Positions 11,095-24,510 of a stretch of 64,000 nt of DNA are shown here, in pieces. The notes under the pieces are model-generated. The model was not told the DNA's origin and did no database searches. It saw nothing but the letters and a program-made list of their open reading frames with translations. The DNA comes from Craterostigma plantagineum (Eukaryota > Streptophyta > Magnoliopsida > Lamiales > Linderniaceae): positions 372,001-436,000 of the forward strand of contig JAPQWV010000122.1 of assembly GCA_027422505.1 (NCBI GenBank). The letters run 5' to 3'. Position 1 is the first letter of the stretch, and each line of letters starts with the position of its first letter. The translations under genes and the position numbers were made by a program.

Positions 11095-12677
11095 TAATAT
11101 TTTTTTCAAACAGTATATTCTTCGTTAAATAAATGATTAATTTTCAATATTAAAAAGAATATATATTATAAAATAAGCCACACAGAACCAAAAGTCATCA
11201 AGCTCTGAACCTTAAACTTGACTATCTAACTCTTAAACTCTCGCCATTGGAGAGACGAACATCAAAAGATGGCAAGAGAGAGTCGATCTCCTCTCCATTC
11301 ATCTTCTTCGCTTTTACAAACTTCTGCTTCTCCTCGCAAGAGGCTCACCGCAATTGCAGAATAGCTACGCATATGGCGAAACGTACGAAGTGGACTAAAG
11401 GTTTAGCAAAAGAATAGCCAAAGATCCAATATTTTTCTGTTATTACATAGATTATCGAAACCGAAAAATCTTGCCAAAAGAAGGGTTTTTATATATAGCA
11501 AGGAGAATAACTGAAGGAAGACGAACACAACCGAAGGAAGACAGACATCCACAGAAAGCATCCATAGCCAAGCGCACCCATCCCTCGCAATTTTAGGCAA
11601 TGAAAACTTATTACTAAAAGATTTTTCTCAAGTCTTTCCTTCTGTATGAAAAAATATTCAAGAAACAGTAATCTAGTGTAATTGAGTCGAGGGGAAAAAA
11701 GTAAGGATGGCCGGCCAACAATAAGGCACTGAAACTTGCATGCGCCATATATAGTATTCCCCGTTTCTTGTTATATTTCTCTTGATTTAAAATGATATCT
11801 ATCATGAAGCCAGCTCACTCACACGAACAAGAATACAATAATGTCCGACAAAGAAAAGGCTGACCAACCTCAAATCATACATCGTTTGTATTTCCCCAAG
11901 TTTTCACCTTTCATGAGTGAGTTTTCTAGTTTCTAGTTTGTGCGACAGTGACCATATTTAGACATTGCAATAGTCATATAAGTACATAACCATTCACATG
12001 TCGGAAGGGAACTACCTCTCGAAAGTCGAACTGATGATATGCCACCAATAAGCTATAATTCATATACCTGCAGTAAATACAACGTTATAGAGCGACGATA
12101 TGAATGCATCTTTCTTTCTCTTTTTTTCACGATTTTTTTTCCCAAGATTTATGCAGTCAATGAATGGGAGGCGTTCAATGTCTCGAGTTCCCTCCATTAA
12201 CGCAGTTTTACTCGAGTATATATTAAACTCCATTTAAAGGACATTGAAAATTGACAGCCATGCCTCTCTATGTTCCATACCAGCCAAAATAGTGATTAAA
12301 CCCTTCAACGACGACTGTAGTAACTTGCCTTGATATAGGGGCAATCTCAATGAGTGACTCACTAAAGACATTTTTCGCTTTAACACAGTATGTCGAATTT
12401 ACTACAGCAACTCTTTTCCATATAAGTATCACCTTTCAAGATTAATATAGTCTCAAGTGCATTTGCTAGGCTAGCATAATAATGCCCATGCGAGTAGATG
12501 GGCCGTGAGGGGGCCAATCCAAGTCAATCACAAGTCAGAATACTGTCATTATTTTTTCCTGTATATATATCTCATTCTTTATTCATTGTCTAAAATATAC
12601 ACGAGCAAAGCTCATAACTCCAACATCAACCATGATTAGCTAAAAAAAAATCTAATTCACCTCGTCGAAAATTTCGT
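11095..12677. other. Intergenic, no feature seen
   Basis: About 1.6 kb between tRNA-Asp and the 3' end of the BAH gene. Several short open frames (60-65 codons) have no recognisable content. No terminal repeats or RNA genes were found. The right end is probably 3' UTR of the BAH gene. Confidence 0.45.
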
Positions 12678-15600
12678 CTAGTTTTTGTCTGAAGAAAGCT
12701 CGTTTTCTAACAGAGGGACGACTGCTTCGGTTGATTTCTTTAGGGCATCATTTGCTGGTTCAGTCTCGCTTGGTCGAGGGCTCGCAAGACCCTTTTCGAC
12801 GTCTTCAAACTTGGCAGTGGCCAAAGGTGCCGTTCCAACGCCCTTGACTGAATTTGGTCCTTCGATGGTCAGCGTTGAAGCTTCGTCTCTAGAGGAGTAA
12901 TAGATATTGCCACAAGCTAGGCATTCAAGCTGATAACATGGAACGACGATACTTACGATTAGCAGATTGATATAGTGTGTGGTGAGTAGTCGATAAGAAT
13001 TACATGGCTTCTTGCTAGATCATTATTACTTGGTTAATCACATTAGCATTCAGCAATTGCTGAAGTGAGCAACGGTTACTTATCGAAAAACAGAAGGGCA
13101 GTTTACAAACCTTGTATCGATCGCTATTCCCAGTCTGGATAATATCTATCAACTTCACTTGCTTCACTGTACATCTTTGGCACCGAGCATCAGTCATCTG
13201 GTCGAAATGAGAATGCGGTTATATTAAACAGAACGAAACTGTTTCTCGGGATAAAAAGCAATATGCATGAGAATGTCGACACGACAGAGTAGCTCGATAT
13301 TACAAATAAATAACAGATATAAGCAGAGTCATCAACAAGGTAAATTGAGCGACCTGAATCTCGCTAGGCTCTTCTGGTTCTTTTCTGGCAATTTCCTCAG
13401 CAGTTAAACCCTCCTGGAGATGACAATTGAAAGGGTGAGCACAGTATGGTTAGGTTTTAAAGAAAAAGAAAAAAAAGGACTTAAAACATCTCCAGCGCTC
13501 ATCCACTCATCAAGTGTGTAATAAAGGAGAAAAATACTTGGTTTTTATACAGTATCCTCTGTACCATGTGGAAGATCATTCAGATCAATAATAATAAAAA
13601 AACATGGGGCATCAAAAGTTGAGTTAAGGTTAGGTCTGATACCTTCAATTCCTTTGGTGACATGTTAAGTATCCGTGCAGGTTCCAACTCCCCATTTATA
13701 AGACGCCGAGCCAACACAGCATTGCTCTACGATGAATAACGGAAAACACTTAAGGACAGGATTAGATGCCCAGGAAATAAAGAAGAACAGCAGAGAGAGA
13801 CAAAATACATAAATGGCATTTAAAAGACAAGTATAACGGCTAATCCTACGACCATAATCCTGACCTGACCACCTCGAACCAAGAACAAAATTACTATAAA
13901 AAAACAGCTACCTTTAGATTGAACGTTAACTGCCGTAGTTTCTGGTTGTACTTGTTGAATTCTGCAGAAAGTGCATCATGGGCAGCCTTCTCAAGAGCAA
14001 CAACAGCAGGAACAACTGCGCTGGGCCATTCAAAAGATGCATCAACCTATGACGTACACACAGAAGGCATATCAATGAAAATGAACATAGCAAGAATTCG
14101 GTAACTGTAGTTAGAAATGACGCATTACATCTGAAATCTTATCGCGAAACTCAGCCGACCCATCATTCTTATCCGCAGAAATCTTCACATCCGAACCATT
14201 CTTCCCTTCTTCACCATTCTGTTTATTTTCAGAAGATGTACACATGAACCGAATGGACTGAAGAAGCTTTTCCAACCACTTGTCACGGTGCGTTTCTCCA
14301 GTCAACTGCTTAGAATTCAAGAGAACGATGTAGTACTCGGAGGACAAATTAGCTGGAGTATGCGCTTTAGGAGATTGGGTCATGACCAAAGGTGTCTCGT
14401 CGTCCCTCGACACATCTAGAGGAATCATATTCTGCTTCCTCAACAATCGCTTGTTCTTCCTCGGCTCTTCACTGACATCCTCAGTCTCTATATCAGGAAG
14501 ATCTCCAATACGTGAGAGTGTCTTCTGTACAAGTAGGTCGATTTCCTCTTGTTTGTTGTCTTCGTAATCTTTATCCGTCAACTTAAAGAGCCTCTTACTT
14601 ATGGAATCATATACATTTTGGATGATGAATCCTGGATGTTGCTTGCGTTTGGGAATCTGCTTGTTTAGAGGTAGGAAGTGTACAACACACTTGTGCATGA
14701 CGGACTCGGCAGGAACATCATCTCTGTGGAAGCTGTAATATAGCTCCCTCGTATCGTGCGATTTCCAGTTCTCACCACCTCGGGTCTCAGCCTCCTCAGG
14801 GCGGTAGAACCACTGCCCTGTAACCATGACGGGGCCATCCCGCACTTGAGATATGTCCTGTACATGAAAAGGAACTAATGACTCGAAACAGCAAAGAGAT
14901 GACAAAAGAAATTACATTGTAGAAGGCTATGTTTAAAAAAAATATTAATAGTTGTGAGAGACGAAGGATGAAATGAATGAGAAATGAAAATGTCCAGAGG
15001 ATTATACGAAAACGACAACCATCAATACGCTTTCTATCAAGAAAAAATGTTAAAAAATAACACGCCATATATGAGCTATACTTTTGGAACAAGAATGGGT
15101 TTTTGGTGACTCATGAGCTCAATGGATCCTTTCCCCCCACAGAAGGAAGTTTGGACACGAAATTGGCGTCTATTCCGCAATAATCAGACAATAGAAATGC
15201 TCAATATAGTAATCACGTGTGGGTTTCTATTTCAGTATGAGTAGCTCCAAAATGGAAAATGGAAACAAGAAAAATCACCTTGATTATGGCAACATAAGGC
15301 TTTTGGTCATTCTGCTCCGGACTCAAAAGCACGGGATCCTCCTATTTAATGTAATCATGATAAATCCGCAAAAACACAAAATAAAAGATTAACGAATCAA
15401 ATACAAAACGACATTCAAAGCGGTTCTATTACAAACATTCGTGAAAATAGAAAGCAACGAACCCCGGTGATGATCATCCTCAACAGTCTGAGGTAGACCA
15501 TAAACCCTAGTGTTGCAAATATATAGTGAAGAAACGAAACCTAAAGATGTAAGAATTGAGTTTCATTTGGGTGTGTGCGTGTGTGTAACAAGATCACACT

Positions 15601-16128
15601 TTTACACTTAATCACAAACACGAGAAAAGATGCAATTTCGACTCTTCAACACCTAACAACGAATTCTATAAATCCTAATTCAACTCCTTTTTTCCCACCT
15701 CCAGAACACAAGCCTATGAAAAAAAATCAAGTTTTTTTTTTAAATAAAGAACAACAAAACAAGCGATCGCAGGTGGAAAAAAACCCAACGATTAGGAAAA
15801 CATTGACCAAAAATAGGGGGCAAAAACTCACGAGCTCGTATTGATTTCCATCTAACTCAAACGAAGAGTAATGATTCTTCCTCCCTTTTCCTCTTCCCGA
15901 AACCCTAACAACTTCCCCCAAAGGCACCGCCTCGGGATCATCTTCAGCGGCGCCAACGTCATCATCCTTAATCTTACCATCTCCGTCTCCGTCATCATTA
16001 GTAGCGCGCTTATCGTCTTCATCCTCGTCGGATAGATGCAGCCTCCGCTTTTTCGTTCCCTCCCTCGCGAGAGGCGCGTCGTCCTCCTCGTCGCTAATAC
16101 GCACGCGCGCGAGTCGACGATTACGCAT
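12678..16128 (-). CDS. BAH-domain protein with TFIIS-like central region and C4 zinc knuckle (AIPP3-like)
   Basis: Eight exons in transcript order: 15832-16128, 15279-15341, 14129-14857, 13912-14046, 13643-13726, 13354-13413, 13111-13197 and 12678-12929. All junctions are GT-AG and in frame, giving 568 residues. The N-terminus is basic, then acidic (SDEDEDDKRATNDDGDGDG). The BAH domain spans about 75-200 (EDPVLLSPEQNDQKPYVAII; DGPVMVTGQWFYRPEE). Later exons give a helical TFIIS central-like region (ARRLINGELEPARILNMSPK) and CQRC...CLAC, a C4 zinc site. Architecture matches Arabidopsis At4g11560 (AIPP3/BDT1), a nuclear reader linked to H3K27me3 repression and mRNA processing; that link is from memory. 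A TATA-like motif lies near 16202-16207. Upstream of HMA5 in the minus-strand series. Confidence 0.88.
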
Positions 16129-16376
16129 CTTCTTTCAATCAAAATTCACAGAAAAAGGGAGAGAGTTGTCGGAGCGTCCGCGAAACGCGCGGTGAAGTGA
16201 GTATATAACGCGCGCCGGAAAACCGTCTTCGTATTAATCGTAAGACCTTGTTCGTCTTTGTCCCAGTCAAATGTAAGAATGGGCCTTAGGCCCAAATTCT
16301 AGACTATGTCAAATCTCCATTAATTCCTTAGAGGTGCCAATTACAAGCAATTTTCCATTACACCCCAAAACCTTAA

Positions 16377-17000
16377 GTGCTGGTTTGGTAGGTGGGTTTA
16401 TTTTTAGAAGAGTTTAAATTAATAAGATTTATATAAACCTAATTAATTGGTATAAACTAAAATGTGTATTTGGTTGGTGAATTTAAGGAAAGTCTATATG
16501 TTTGGATAAATGTGGGTTTAATTAATGGATGTTTGATAAAAATACATTTATACCGTCAATATTGGGTAAGCAGAAACGAATTATTAGATCACAAACAAAA
16601 CGAATTTCAGCAAACAAAAACGATATTGAAGGACAAGTGCGATAGTCAATCTTTAAAAAACTCAAATATCAACAAGCTAAAATTGAGTCTATCTTTAAAA
16701 AATAATATGTTGAAGCCATTGCTCATGCCCCCACAATTCCGCAGAAAAATTAAAAATACATTGACATGTGTTGAAAGGGTGTGGTGTGGTGCTCGTGGGT
16801 TATAGATCTAAGGATAATATTGTAAAATAATTGGTGGGTTTAAAATAACACACCTTTGAGGTGGGCTATTGAAAACCTATATAGTTGTGTTTAATGTTAG
16901 TATTAATAAACCTATGTTTTATTTAAACATAAGTACCAAACATTCCAACATTAAATAAACCCATGTTTAAAATTGCTAAACCCGGTAACCAAACGAGGGC
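16377..17000. mobile_element. Tourist-like (PIF/Harbinger) MITE
   Basis: A 624-bp block bounded by TAA at 16374-16376 and TAA at 17001-17003. The ends are imperfect inverted repeats: left GTGCTGGTTTGGTAGGTGGG, right (reverse complement) GCCCTCGTTTGGTTACCGGG. A TAA/TTA target duplication with G-rich TTTGGT ends is typical of Tourist elements. It has no transposase. It lies between the BAH gene promoter and the HMA5 3' end. Confidence 0.65.
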
Positions 17001-17116
17001 TAAGTAACAATGAGCCTAACCTTAATTTATGTCACAATGGCTTTCTCACCTGAATTACTTCCTTAAACATTATTTATAAAACATGTTTTTCTATCAAAGC
17101 CCAGTACTTTACACAA

Positions 17117-20100
17117 CTACTCAACAGTTATCCCTCTAATCCGAAGCCCATCATCAAGAACCTTAGGCCTCTTGTAATTCTTCAGAAGAAGAGAGCTGCA
17201 GACGACGCTCACCGAAGAGGCGGCCATCGCAGCTCCGGCGATCCACGGCGGAAGCCGGAATCCGGCGGCCGGAAAGAGAGCTCCGGCGGCTATGGGGATG
17301 CCGAGGACGTTGTACCCCAAAGCCCATATGTAGTTGAGCCGAATCCTCATGAAAGTACTCCTCGAAAGGTCGATTGCCGTTATTACGTCTTCCAAGTTGC
17401 TCTTCATAAGGACGATGTCCGCCGCCTCGACAGCAATGTCCGTCCCCGCGCCTATCGCCATCCCCACGTCCGCCGCGACGAGCGCCGGCGAGTCGTTTAT
17501 GCCGTCACCCACCATCGCCACTATGTTCCCCGAGGCCTGTGAGAAGGATATAGATCAACTTGATATATATATGAGAAGTTTCGAAATATATGTTGCTGTT
17601 GTTTATGCAATCGGTAACTTTCAAAATTCAGCAATTTAGTAACATTACATTATACGTCGAAATCTTAAAATTTTGACCCAAAGTTGCTTGTTTTGAACGC
17701 AATTGTCCCTATAACGACACTCCCCAAATTTGTCAGAATTCTAGTATCCTGAAACCCCAGAATTTGGGGCAAAATAGGAGGTGGAATTAAACGGACAATA
17801 ACTTTCGAAATTAAGTAATTTAGGAAAATTACATACCCAAATCCTAGGTTATGTTCCTAATTTGCTTAATTTTGAAAGTTGTTGTCGGTCTAATGCCATA
17901 AATTACCAGAACCCTAGTCTACTGGAACCCTAAAATTAGGGGTAATGACACTCCCTAAATTAGTTGTCCCTAAACTGCCAACCAACCCTGAAAAAAGAAA
18001 ATTGAGCCATGTTATTATTACCTGTAATTCCTTGACTTTCTCCGCCTTATCCTCGGGTTTGGCCTCTGCAAAGACGTCGTCGATTCCAACTTCCTTGGCA
18101 ATGGCATTCGCGGTGCCCCAATTGTCGCCTGTCACGACTATGCTCTTAACTTTCATGGACTTGAGGAAAGATATAACTCGGCGTGCTCCAGGCTTTAACG
18201 GGTCTGAAATGGCGATCGTTCCCACTAATTCTCTTTCTATAGAAACGAGGATCCCAGTCTGAGCCAAGCCTTCGGTTTCTGACAGTATGTCTTCGGCGTC
18301 GAGGGGAATGCCGACGCCGTATTCGGTCATCAAACTCTTATTTCCTACGAGGACTTCTTTGCCTCGAACAACAGCCTTGACGCCGTGGCCCGTTATGGAT
18401 TCGAATTCGCGGGCTTCGGGCCAGACTGGATTCTCTTCGTCTTGCCTGAACTTCTTCGCATGCTCGACGATCGCTTTGGCCAGAGGGTGTTCGCTGTTTG
18501 CCTAACTCAAGAAAACGCTCGAAATTGTTGTCTTTCACTAAAAGTTCTAACGACAGAAGAGCTCGACGTACCTCAACAGCAGCTATGACGTTGCAGAATT
18601 CTTTGAGGACCATATTTCTGAAAAGCTTTGTGCTGACAACGACTGGGTTTCCGACTGTGAGCGTCCCCGTCTTGTCGAAAACGATACAGTTCACCTGCCA
18701 ATAGCAAGTTAAACTAAGCAGTTTATTACGGCTAAAGTAGATAGTTTTTGCTAGCGAAATAATTTAGAACAGAGCAAATAAGGGCAAAATTGAAGACCTT
18801 GTGAGCGCTTTCTAAGGCCTGACCACCTTTGATTAGGACGCCTTGGGAAGCACCAACGCCTGTACCAACCATTACAGCCGTCGGCGTAGCCAACCCAAGA
18901 GCGCAAGGGCAGGCAATGACCATCACGGATATACCGAATTGGAGGGCGAGCTGAAAGCTATCCATGGAAGAAGGGATCCAAGATTTGGGATAACCATGCA
19001 ATTTCCCAGCTACAAACCAGGCTAGCCAAGTCGAAAAAGAGAGAAATATAACCTGAAAGCAACATTCAATAACAGAGTTAATAATTTTAGGAACTGAAAA
19101 AAGGGTTCTTGGATGAGTTAGAAGGAGAAACGAACCAACGGGACGAAGAATTTGGAAATTCGGTCGGCGAATTTCTGCACTGGGGCTTTTGCCATTTGCG
19201 CTGACTCGACGAGCCTGACGATTTGTGCTAACGCGCTCTCCGATCCAACCTTTGTAGCCTTAACGTGAAGTACGCCATTTGTATTGACAGTTCCTCCTAT
19301 GACTATGTCCCCTTTTCTCTTAGCCACTGGCCTTGATTCGCCTGTAATCATGCTCTCATTCACATGACTCTGTCCCCGCGTCACAAATCCATCGCACGCT
19401 ACTTTTGCACCGGGGACAATCTTTATAACATCGTTCTTCTGTATCAATCTGCTATCAACCTCCTCCTCGTTTATTACGCTTCCATCGCCGTCTAAGGTCA
19501 AGAGAGTCGCTGTCTCGGGCGCCAAGTCCATTAGCTTCTCTATGGCTTCAGAAGTTTTCCCCTTTGCTAGAACCTCAAGATACTTTCCGAGCAGTATGAA
19601 GGAGATGAGCATCGAGCTAGTTTCGAAGAAATCTGTCGACTCGAATCTTGGAGAAGAAGCAGCTCTTAGTACAGAGTAAACGGAGTAGAAGTAAGCAGTG
19701 TTCGTCCCAAGCGCGATTAAGACATCCATATTCGCAGATCCATGTCTTAACGCTTTGTAAGCGCCGATGTAAAACCTCCGTCCTATGATGAACTGAACAG
19801 GCGTAGACAGAACCCACCTCAAGATCTCCCCGATGGTAAGCATGTTGACAACCTTAGTGTCCAAACGGTGTTTGATGCCAGGGATGTACATAAACACCAT
19901 GGAGATTAGAAAAACTGGGATGGTGAAGACCAAACTCCATAGAAAAGACTTGTAGTATTGCCTGATCTCCTCGTCTCTGTGAACTCCCCTTGATTCGCCT
20001 TCGGGAAAAATCTTTGCTTTATAACGCCCCGAACCAGTTGATGCGATTATTTCGAGGAAATTTCTTGGCCCGGTAAGATCTGGCTGGTAAGCGATGGATA

Positions 20101-20936
20101 TTTTATTCTGCTGAGGATCGATATTCATGTCTTGAACGCCAGGCAACGCTATGAGGGAATTCCCTATTATCCTCATGGAATTCTCACTGCGAACTCCGTC
20201 GACTTGCAGGTGTATTTTGCACCTATTTTCTCCAGTGCTTATAAGCACCGCTTCGAAGCCAGTATCTTCCACTGCTTCTATGATCCTATCATAGGCTAAG
20301 ATCTTAGGATCGTAACGAACTTCTGCTTCTTCAGTGGCTAAAGCGACCTGCGCTCTGTGTACGCCTCGCAGAGCTTGTAAAGCAGATTCTAACGTGGTCG
20401 AACAAGACGTGCACGTCATACCCTTAACGTGAAGCCTGCAGACTTCAGAGGATTGCTCGTCGATTTCTTCTTTGAGAAGCGAGGCTTGAAATCCCACGTC
20501 TTCAATTGTTTCACGAATTGTTTCCTCCTGCGCATTACATCAAACACTTTAGAGTGCATTCCTTCATTTCATCTCTAAAAAACAACAAATCTCACACGCA
20601 ATATCTAGGCAAGGCAAGGCAAGGCAAGCATATACTCACGTTAACAAAGGCGGGGAAAAAAGTGACTTGGGCTTTGTTATTCAGCACATCGACGGCGGCT
20701 TCTTTGATCCCAGGAAGACGTTTAACGGCTTTCTCCACAGATCCGGCGCAGGCAGAGCAAGTCATGCCGTGGACGGCGAAGAGGGCTTTCGATTCCGTAC
20801 CCTGAATGCATTTTTCTTCGTCGGAGGAGACGATGACGCCCTTAGGGTACTTGGGCATTGATGGGTAGTGTGGACGCGGCGATAAGGTGCCATTTTCGCT
20901 CGATAATCTCACGCATGCCAGAAACTTTGCGGCCAT
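17117..20936 (-). CDS. HMA5: Copper-transporting P1B-type ATPase, HMA5-like
   Basis: Six exons in transcript order: 20640-20936, 19136-20527, 18798-19052, 18572-18694, 18022-18501 and 17117-17536. The model is fully in frame and gives 988 residues, close to Arabidopsis HMA5. Two N-terminal metal-binding HMA domains carry GMTCSAC and GMTCTSC. The TGES actuator motif, the CPC transmembrane metal site (about 611-613), the DKTGT phosphorylation motif (Asp about 655), SEHPLA and GDGINDSP (about 859) are all intact. The family exports Cu(I) using ATP; HMA5 acts in root copper efflux and xylem loading. DKTGT starts just after an intron. Start chosen at 20936 (MAAKFLA), since the open frame upstream is unconserved. 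Complete and apparently functional. Confidence 0.96.
17537..18021. repeat. Foldback-like repeats inside the last HMA5 intron
   Basis: The final HMA5 intron (485 bp) contains related segments near 17610, 17805 and 17860-17880 (variants of aactttcaaaatt / aattttgaaagtt) in direct and inverted orientation. It also has paired blocks with gacactcccc and gacactccct. This looks like a decayed foldback MITE, but boundaries and a target duplication are not clear. Confidence 0.35.
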
Positions 20937-22721
20937 GCTCGCCAACAACCTACGACGGTCAAGAATCAATGTCAGAGAGAGCTGAAGGAGATTTTTGAGG
21001 ATATAGCGATATTTCTTGGACTTGAAGGCCAAGATTTCATAGATTATAAAATGGGTATCAATTGCTTCACGGAATTAATGTGGAGTCCTTCGTCTTTTTC
21101 AATTAATTTAATCTGCGAAGGTGCTGGGATTTTGATTGAGTGATGCATTTTGCTTTCTCCGAGGGTTTCATACTACGCAGGATTTACGTACATATGATAT
21201 GATCACCGATCAGCCAGTCATGTATGTAAATTTTAGTGGGAATATATAAAATATGAAAAAAAAAAAAGAAAGTCAAAGATTTATTTCATAAATATTACGT
21301 AAAGATTGAGTGTAATCTTAAACTTATAGCATGCTTACTGATACGTTAAGAAAAAGTTTCGTTGGAAAACAGAAGTATATAAAGGCTAAAAAATAAAGAG
21401 AATAAAATCGAAAGAAAACAATCTTGGAATCATAATACCAATGTCGACGCACTCTTTAGTCGTTTTACACTTTTGTTACCATTTTACAATTACGAAGGTA
21501 AAAGAAATGATCATACAACAAAAAACTTGATCAAGCAATAGGTCGCGACGAGTATTTTTCTTATAATTATTATGTTCTTCACTGATAGAGAGAGAAAATA
21601 GAGAACATAGGAGGGCTTAACTGCTTAACAATATTGAACCGAGTGTGGCTGTTAAAGGGGTGTTTTGTGAATGAAGGAGCACACATATATATAGTGGATG
21701 TGAGTCGATTAATTACAATTAATATGTCATGACATACAATATCACCTCACTTTTTAAATTTAACAATCAACAATCCCGCGTCCCCCCACGAGCTAAAAAA
21801 TTAAATACCTCCATTACTATAGATTTTAATATTATATAAGTACTGTTATATTAGGTGAGTGTTGTAACAAAGAAAAGAACACAAATTTTCAAGAATGATG
21901 TTAGAAAAGCGTGTGACCTTACAACCATTATCCCGTCCAAATACTTAGTTATGGTAGCACGCAACGCAGGCTAACTAATTAACCCATCACCATCGTTGGA
22001 CCACAGCATTCATATGAAACTCCAAAGTCGCAGGTTGGTTCAAATACTTTTCAGATAATTAGTAATTAATTAGCTGACGTCGAGATATAAATATATAAAA
22101 TTATATCCATTGTTCTCCATCATTCATTGACCAGTATATATAGAAATAACTCTGTCGCTGTAGTTATCACATTTTAACCCAATAGAGCCACGCCAAACAG
22201 ACTAAGCTGCGCATGCGTATGCAAAATTCCACACTCTCAGGTTAAAATAATTTCTTTTTTCAAACAAATTGTAATTCGTCGATATCAGGAGATAAGAAAT
22301 AATAGAACATTACTTTCATATGTTGACCATTAAATTTAGAAACAGTTCTGTCACTGTTTCAGGTAAACGGCGTTAAAATATAAATTGTCCGACTTTTTGC
22401 TACAAATTATTTTGCTAGTTGTTTGGTTACTCACCATATAACATATTGTGTAGCTTAGCTTACTTAGCACATAACAATCCAGACCACATAAAAATCTCCA
22501 ATACTAAGAAGCCACAAAAACGTATTAGAAAAGGTAAGGTCCATACTCCATTACAAAAACACCAAAATAAAGAGAGATGGGGATTTCAAGTCAAAACCAA
22601 GTACGACATTTTATAAAGACAAGACAAAGAAGACAAACAGACAACCTACGACAATCAGAAAATCAAAGCATAAAGAAACAACAGAGACACATACCATACC
22701 ATCAGTAGCATATTGATCGAG
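20937..22721. other. HMA5 upstream / beta-tubulin downstream region
   Basis: About 1.8 kb of AT-rich DNA between two minus-strand genes. The 20.94-21.1 kb part is probably 5' UTR and promoter of HMA5, and the stretch just right of 22.6 kb is probably tubulin 3' UTR. No further gene, tRNA or terminal-repeat structure was seen. Confidence 0.45.
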
Positions 22722-24510
22722 TTAAGCCTCCTCTCCTTCGTACTCCTCTTCATCTTCATACTCCTCATCAGCAGTAGCATCTTGGTATTGCTGATACTCT
22801 GCGACCAAATCGTTCATGTTACTCTCAGCTTCCGTGAACTCCATCTCATCCATGCCCTCCCCAGTGTACCAGTGAAGAAACGCCTTCCTCCTAAACATAG
22901 CAGTGAACTGCTCGCTGACCCTCCTAAACATTTCTTGGATCGAAGTAGAGTTGCCAATGAAGGTCGAAGCCATCTTCAGGCCAGTTGGTGGGATGTCGCA
23001 CACGGTCGATTTTACGTTGTTTGGTATCCACTCGACAAAGTATGAGGAGTTTTTGTTTTGGACATTGATCATCTGCTCGTCGACCTCCTTAGTGCTCATC
23101 TTGCCTCTGAAGACGGCTGATGCGGTTAGGTACCTACCATGTCGGGGATCAGCAGCACACATCATGTTCTTGGAGTCCCACATTTGTTGGGTCAGTTCGG
23201 GGACAGTTAGAGCACGGTACTGCTGTGAGCCACGAGATGTTAGAGGGGCGAAGCCCACCATGAAGAAATGGAGGCGAGGGAATGGTATGAGGTTGACAGC
23301 TAGCTTTCGGAGGTCGGAGTTGAGTTGGCCGGGGAAGCGAAGGCAGCAAGTCACACCGCTCATTGTGGCTGATATTAGGTGGTTCAAGTCTCCAACTGAG
23401 AAAACGAACAAAAATAGAACATGAACAAATGTGATTAGAGGGCTAGTGATGTGGGAATAGACAATCAAATAAGGTTGCATAAACTGAGAAACAGCTCACA
23501 AACTTATGCACCATAAAGTCCATGGATAATCTTAACAAATATCAACACGTTATAAATAACTGATGAGAAAAAAAAAATCAAATGCAATAATAGGTCAAGC
23601 TTAAAGGAAACAATGTAGAGCATGGGACTCACAGCTGGGAGTGGTTAGCTTGAGAGTCCTGAAACAAATGTCATAGAGGGCCTCGTTATCAAGGACCATG
23701 CACTCATCAGCATTTTCAACAAGCTGGTGCACAGAAAGTGTTGCGTTGTAGGGCTCAACGACGGTGTCAGACACCTTTGGGGATGGGAAAACAGAGAACG
23801 TCATCATCATTCTATCGGGGTATTCTTCCCTTATCTTGGATATCAATAGGGTCCCCATCCCAGAACCAGTTCCTCCTCCCAAGGAATGACATACCTGGAA
23901 ACCTGAAAAAAACTCCTCAACAATATATCAGCAACCCCCACAACAGCGTCGAAGATAATAAAAAATCTTAAGGATGAGTGTCCGAAATAGGGAAACAGCG
24001 CAAGTATCACCATTAAGACAGCCACCACAGGGAACAAAACAAGCAACATCAACAAGACATAACAAACGCGTGAATGCTAGCTAAAAAATCGAAGGGCAGA
24101 ACAGTAATTTACCCACCCTGCAAGCAGTCGCAATTCTCGGCCTCCTTCCTAACAACATCCAACACCGCGTCAATCAACTCCGCGCCCTCCGTGTAATGAC
24201 CTTTCGCCCAATTATTCCCCGCACCAGACTGCCCGAAAACGAAGTTATCCGGTCGGAAGATCTTCCCGTACGGACCAGATCTGACCGAGTCCATCGTCCC
24301 AGGCTCCAAATCCATCAACACGGCGCGCGGAACGAACCTACCGCCGCTCGCCTCGTTGTAGTAGACGTTAACGCGCTCCAACTGAACGTCGGAAACTCCA
24401 TCGGCGCGTCCCGTCGAGTCGATACCGTGCTCCGCGCATACGACCTCCCAGAACTTGGAACCGATTTGGTTTCCACATTGTCCGCCTTGAATATGAAGGA
24501 TCTCACGCAT
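22722..24510 (-). CDS. TUBB: Beta-tubulin
   Basis: Three exons in transcript order: 24117-24510, 23633-23902 and 22722-23395. The joined frame is exact and gives 445 residues, the usual plant beta-tubulin length. It begins with MREI, the tetrapeptide read by tubulin mRNA autoregulation in animals. Hallmarks are GGQCGNQIG, the GTP-binding GGGTGSGMG loop (23833-23885 region), LKLTTPSFGDLNHLI across the second junction, and an acidic EEYEGEEA tail that binds microtubule partners. It polymerises with alpha-tubulin into cytoplasmic and cortical microtubules. Nothing is truncated. Which of the plant TUB paralogues it is cannot be told by eye. Confidence 0.98.

Noticed and set aside
16377..17000. 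hAT or CACTA identity for the MITE upstream of the BAH gene
   Set aside because: The 3-bp TAA duplication and TTTGGT ends fit Tourist better; no 8-bp duplication or CACTA terminus was found.
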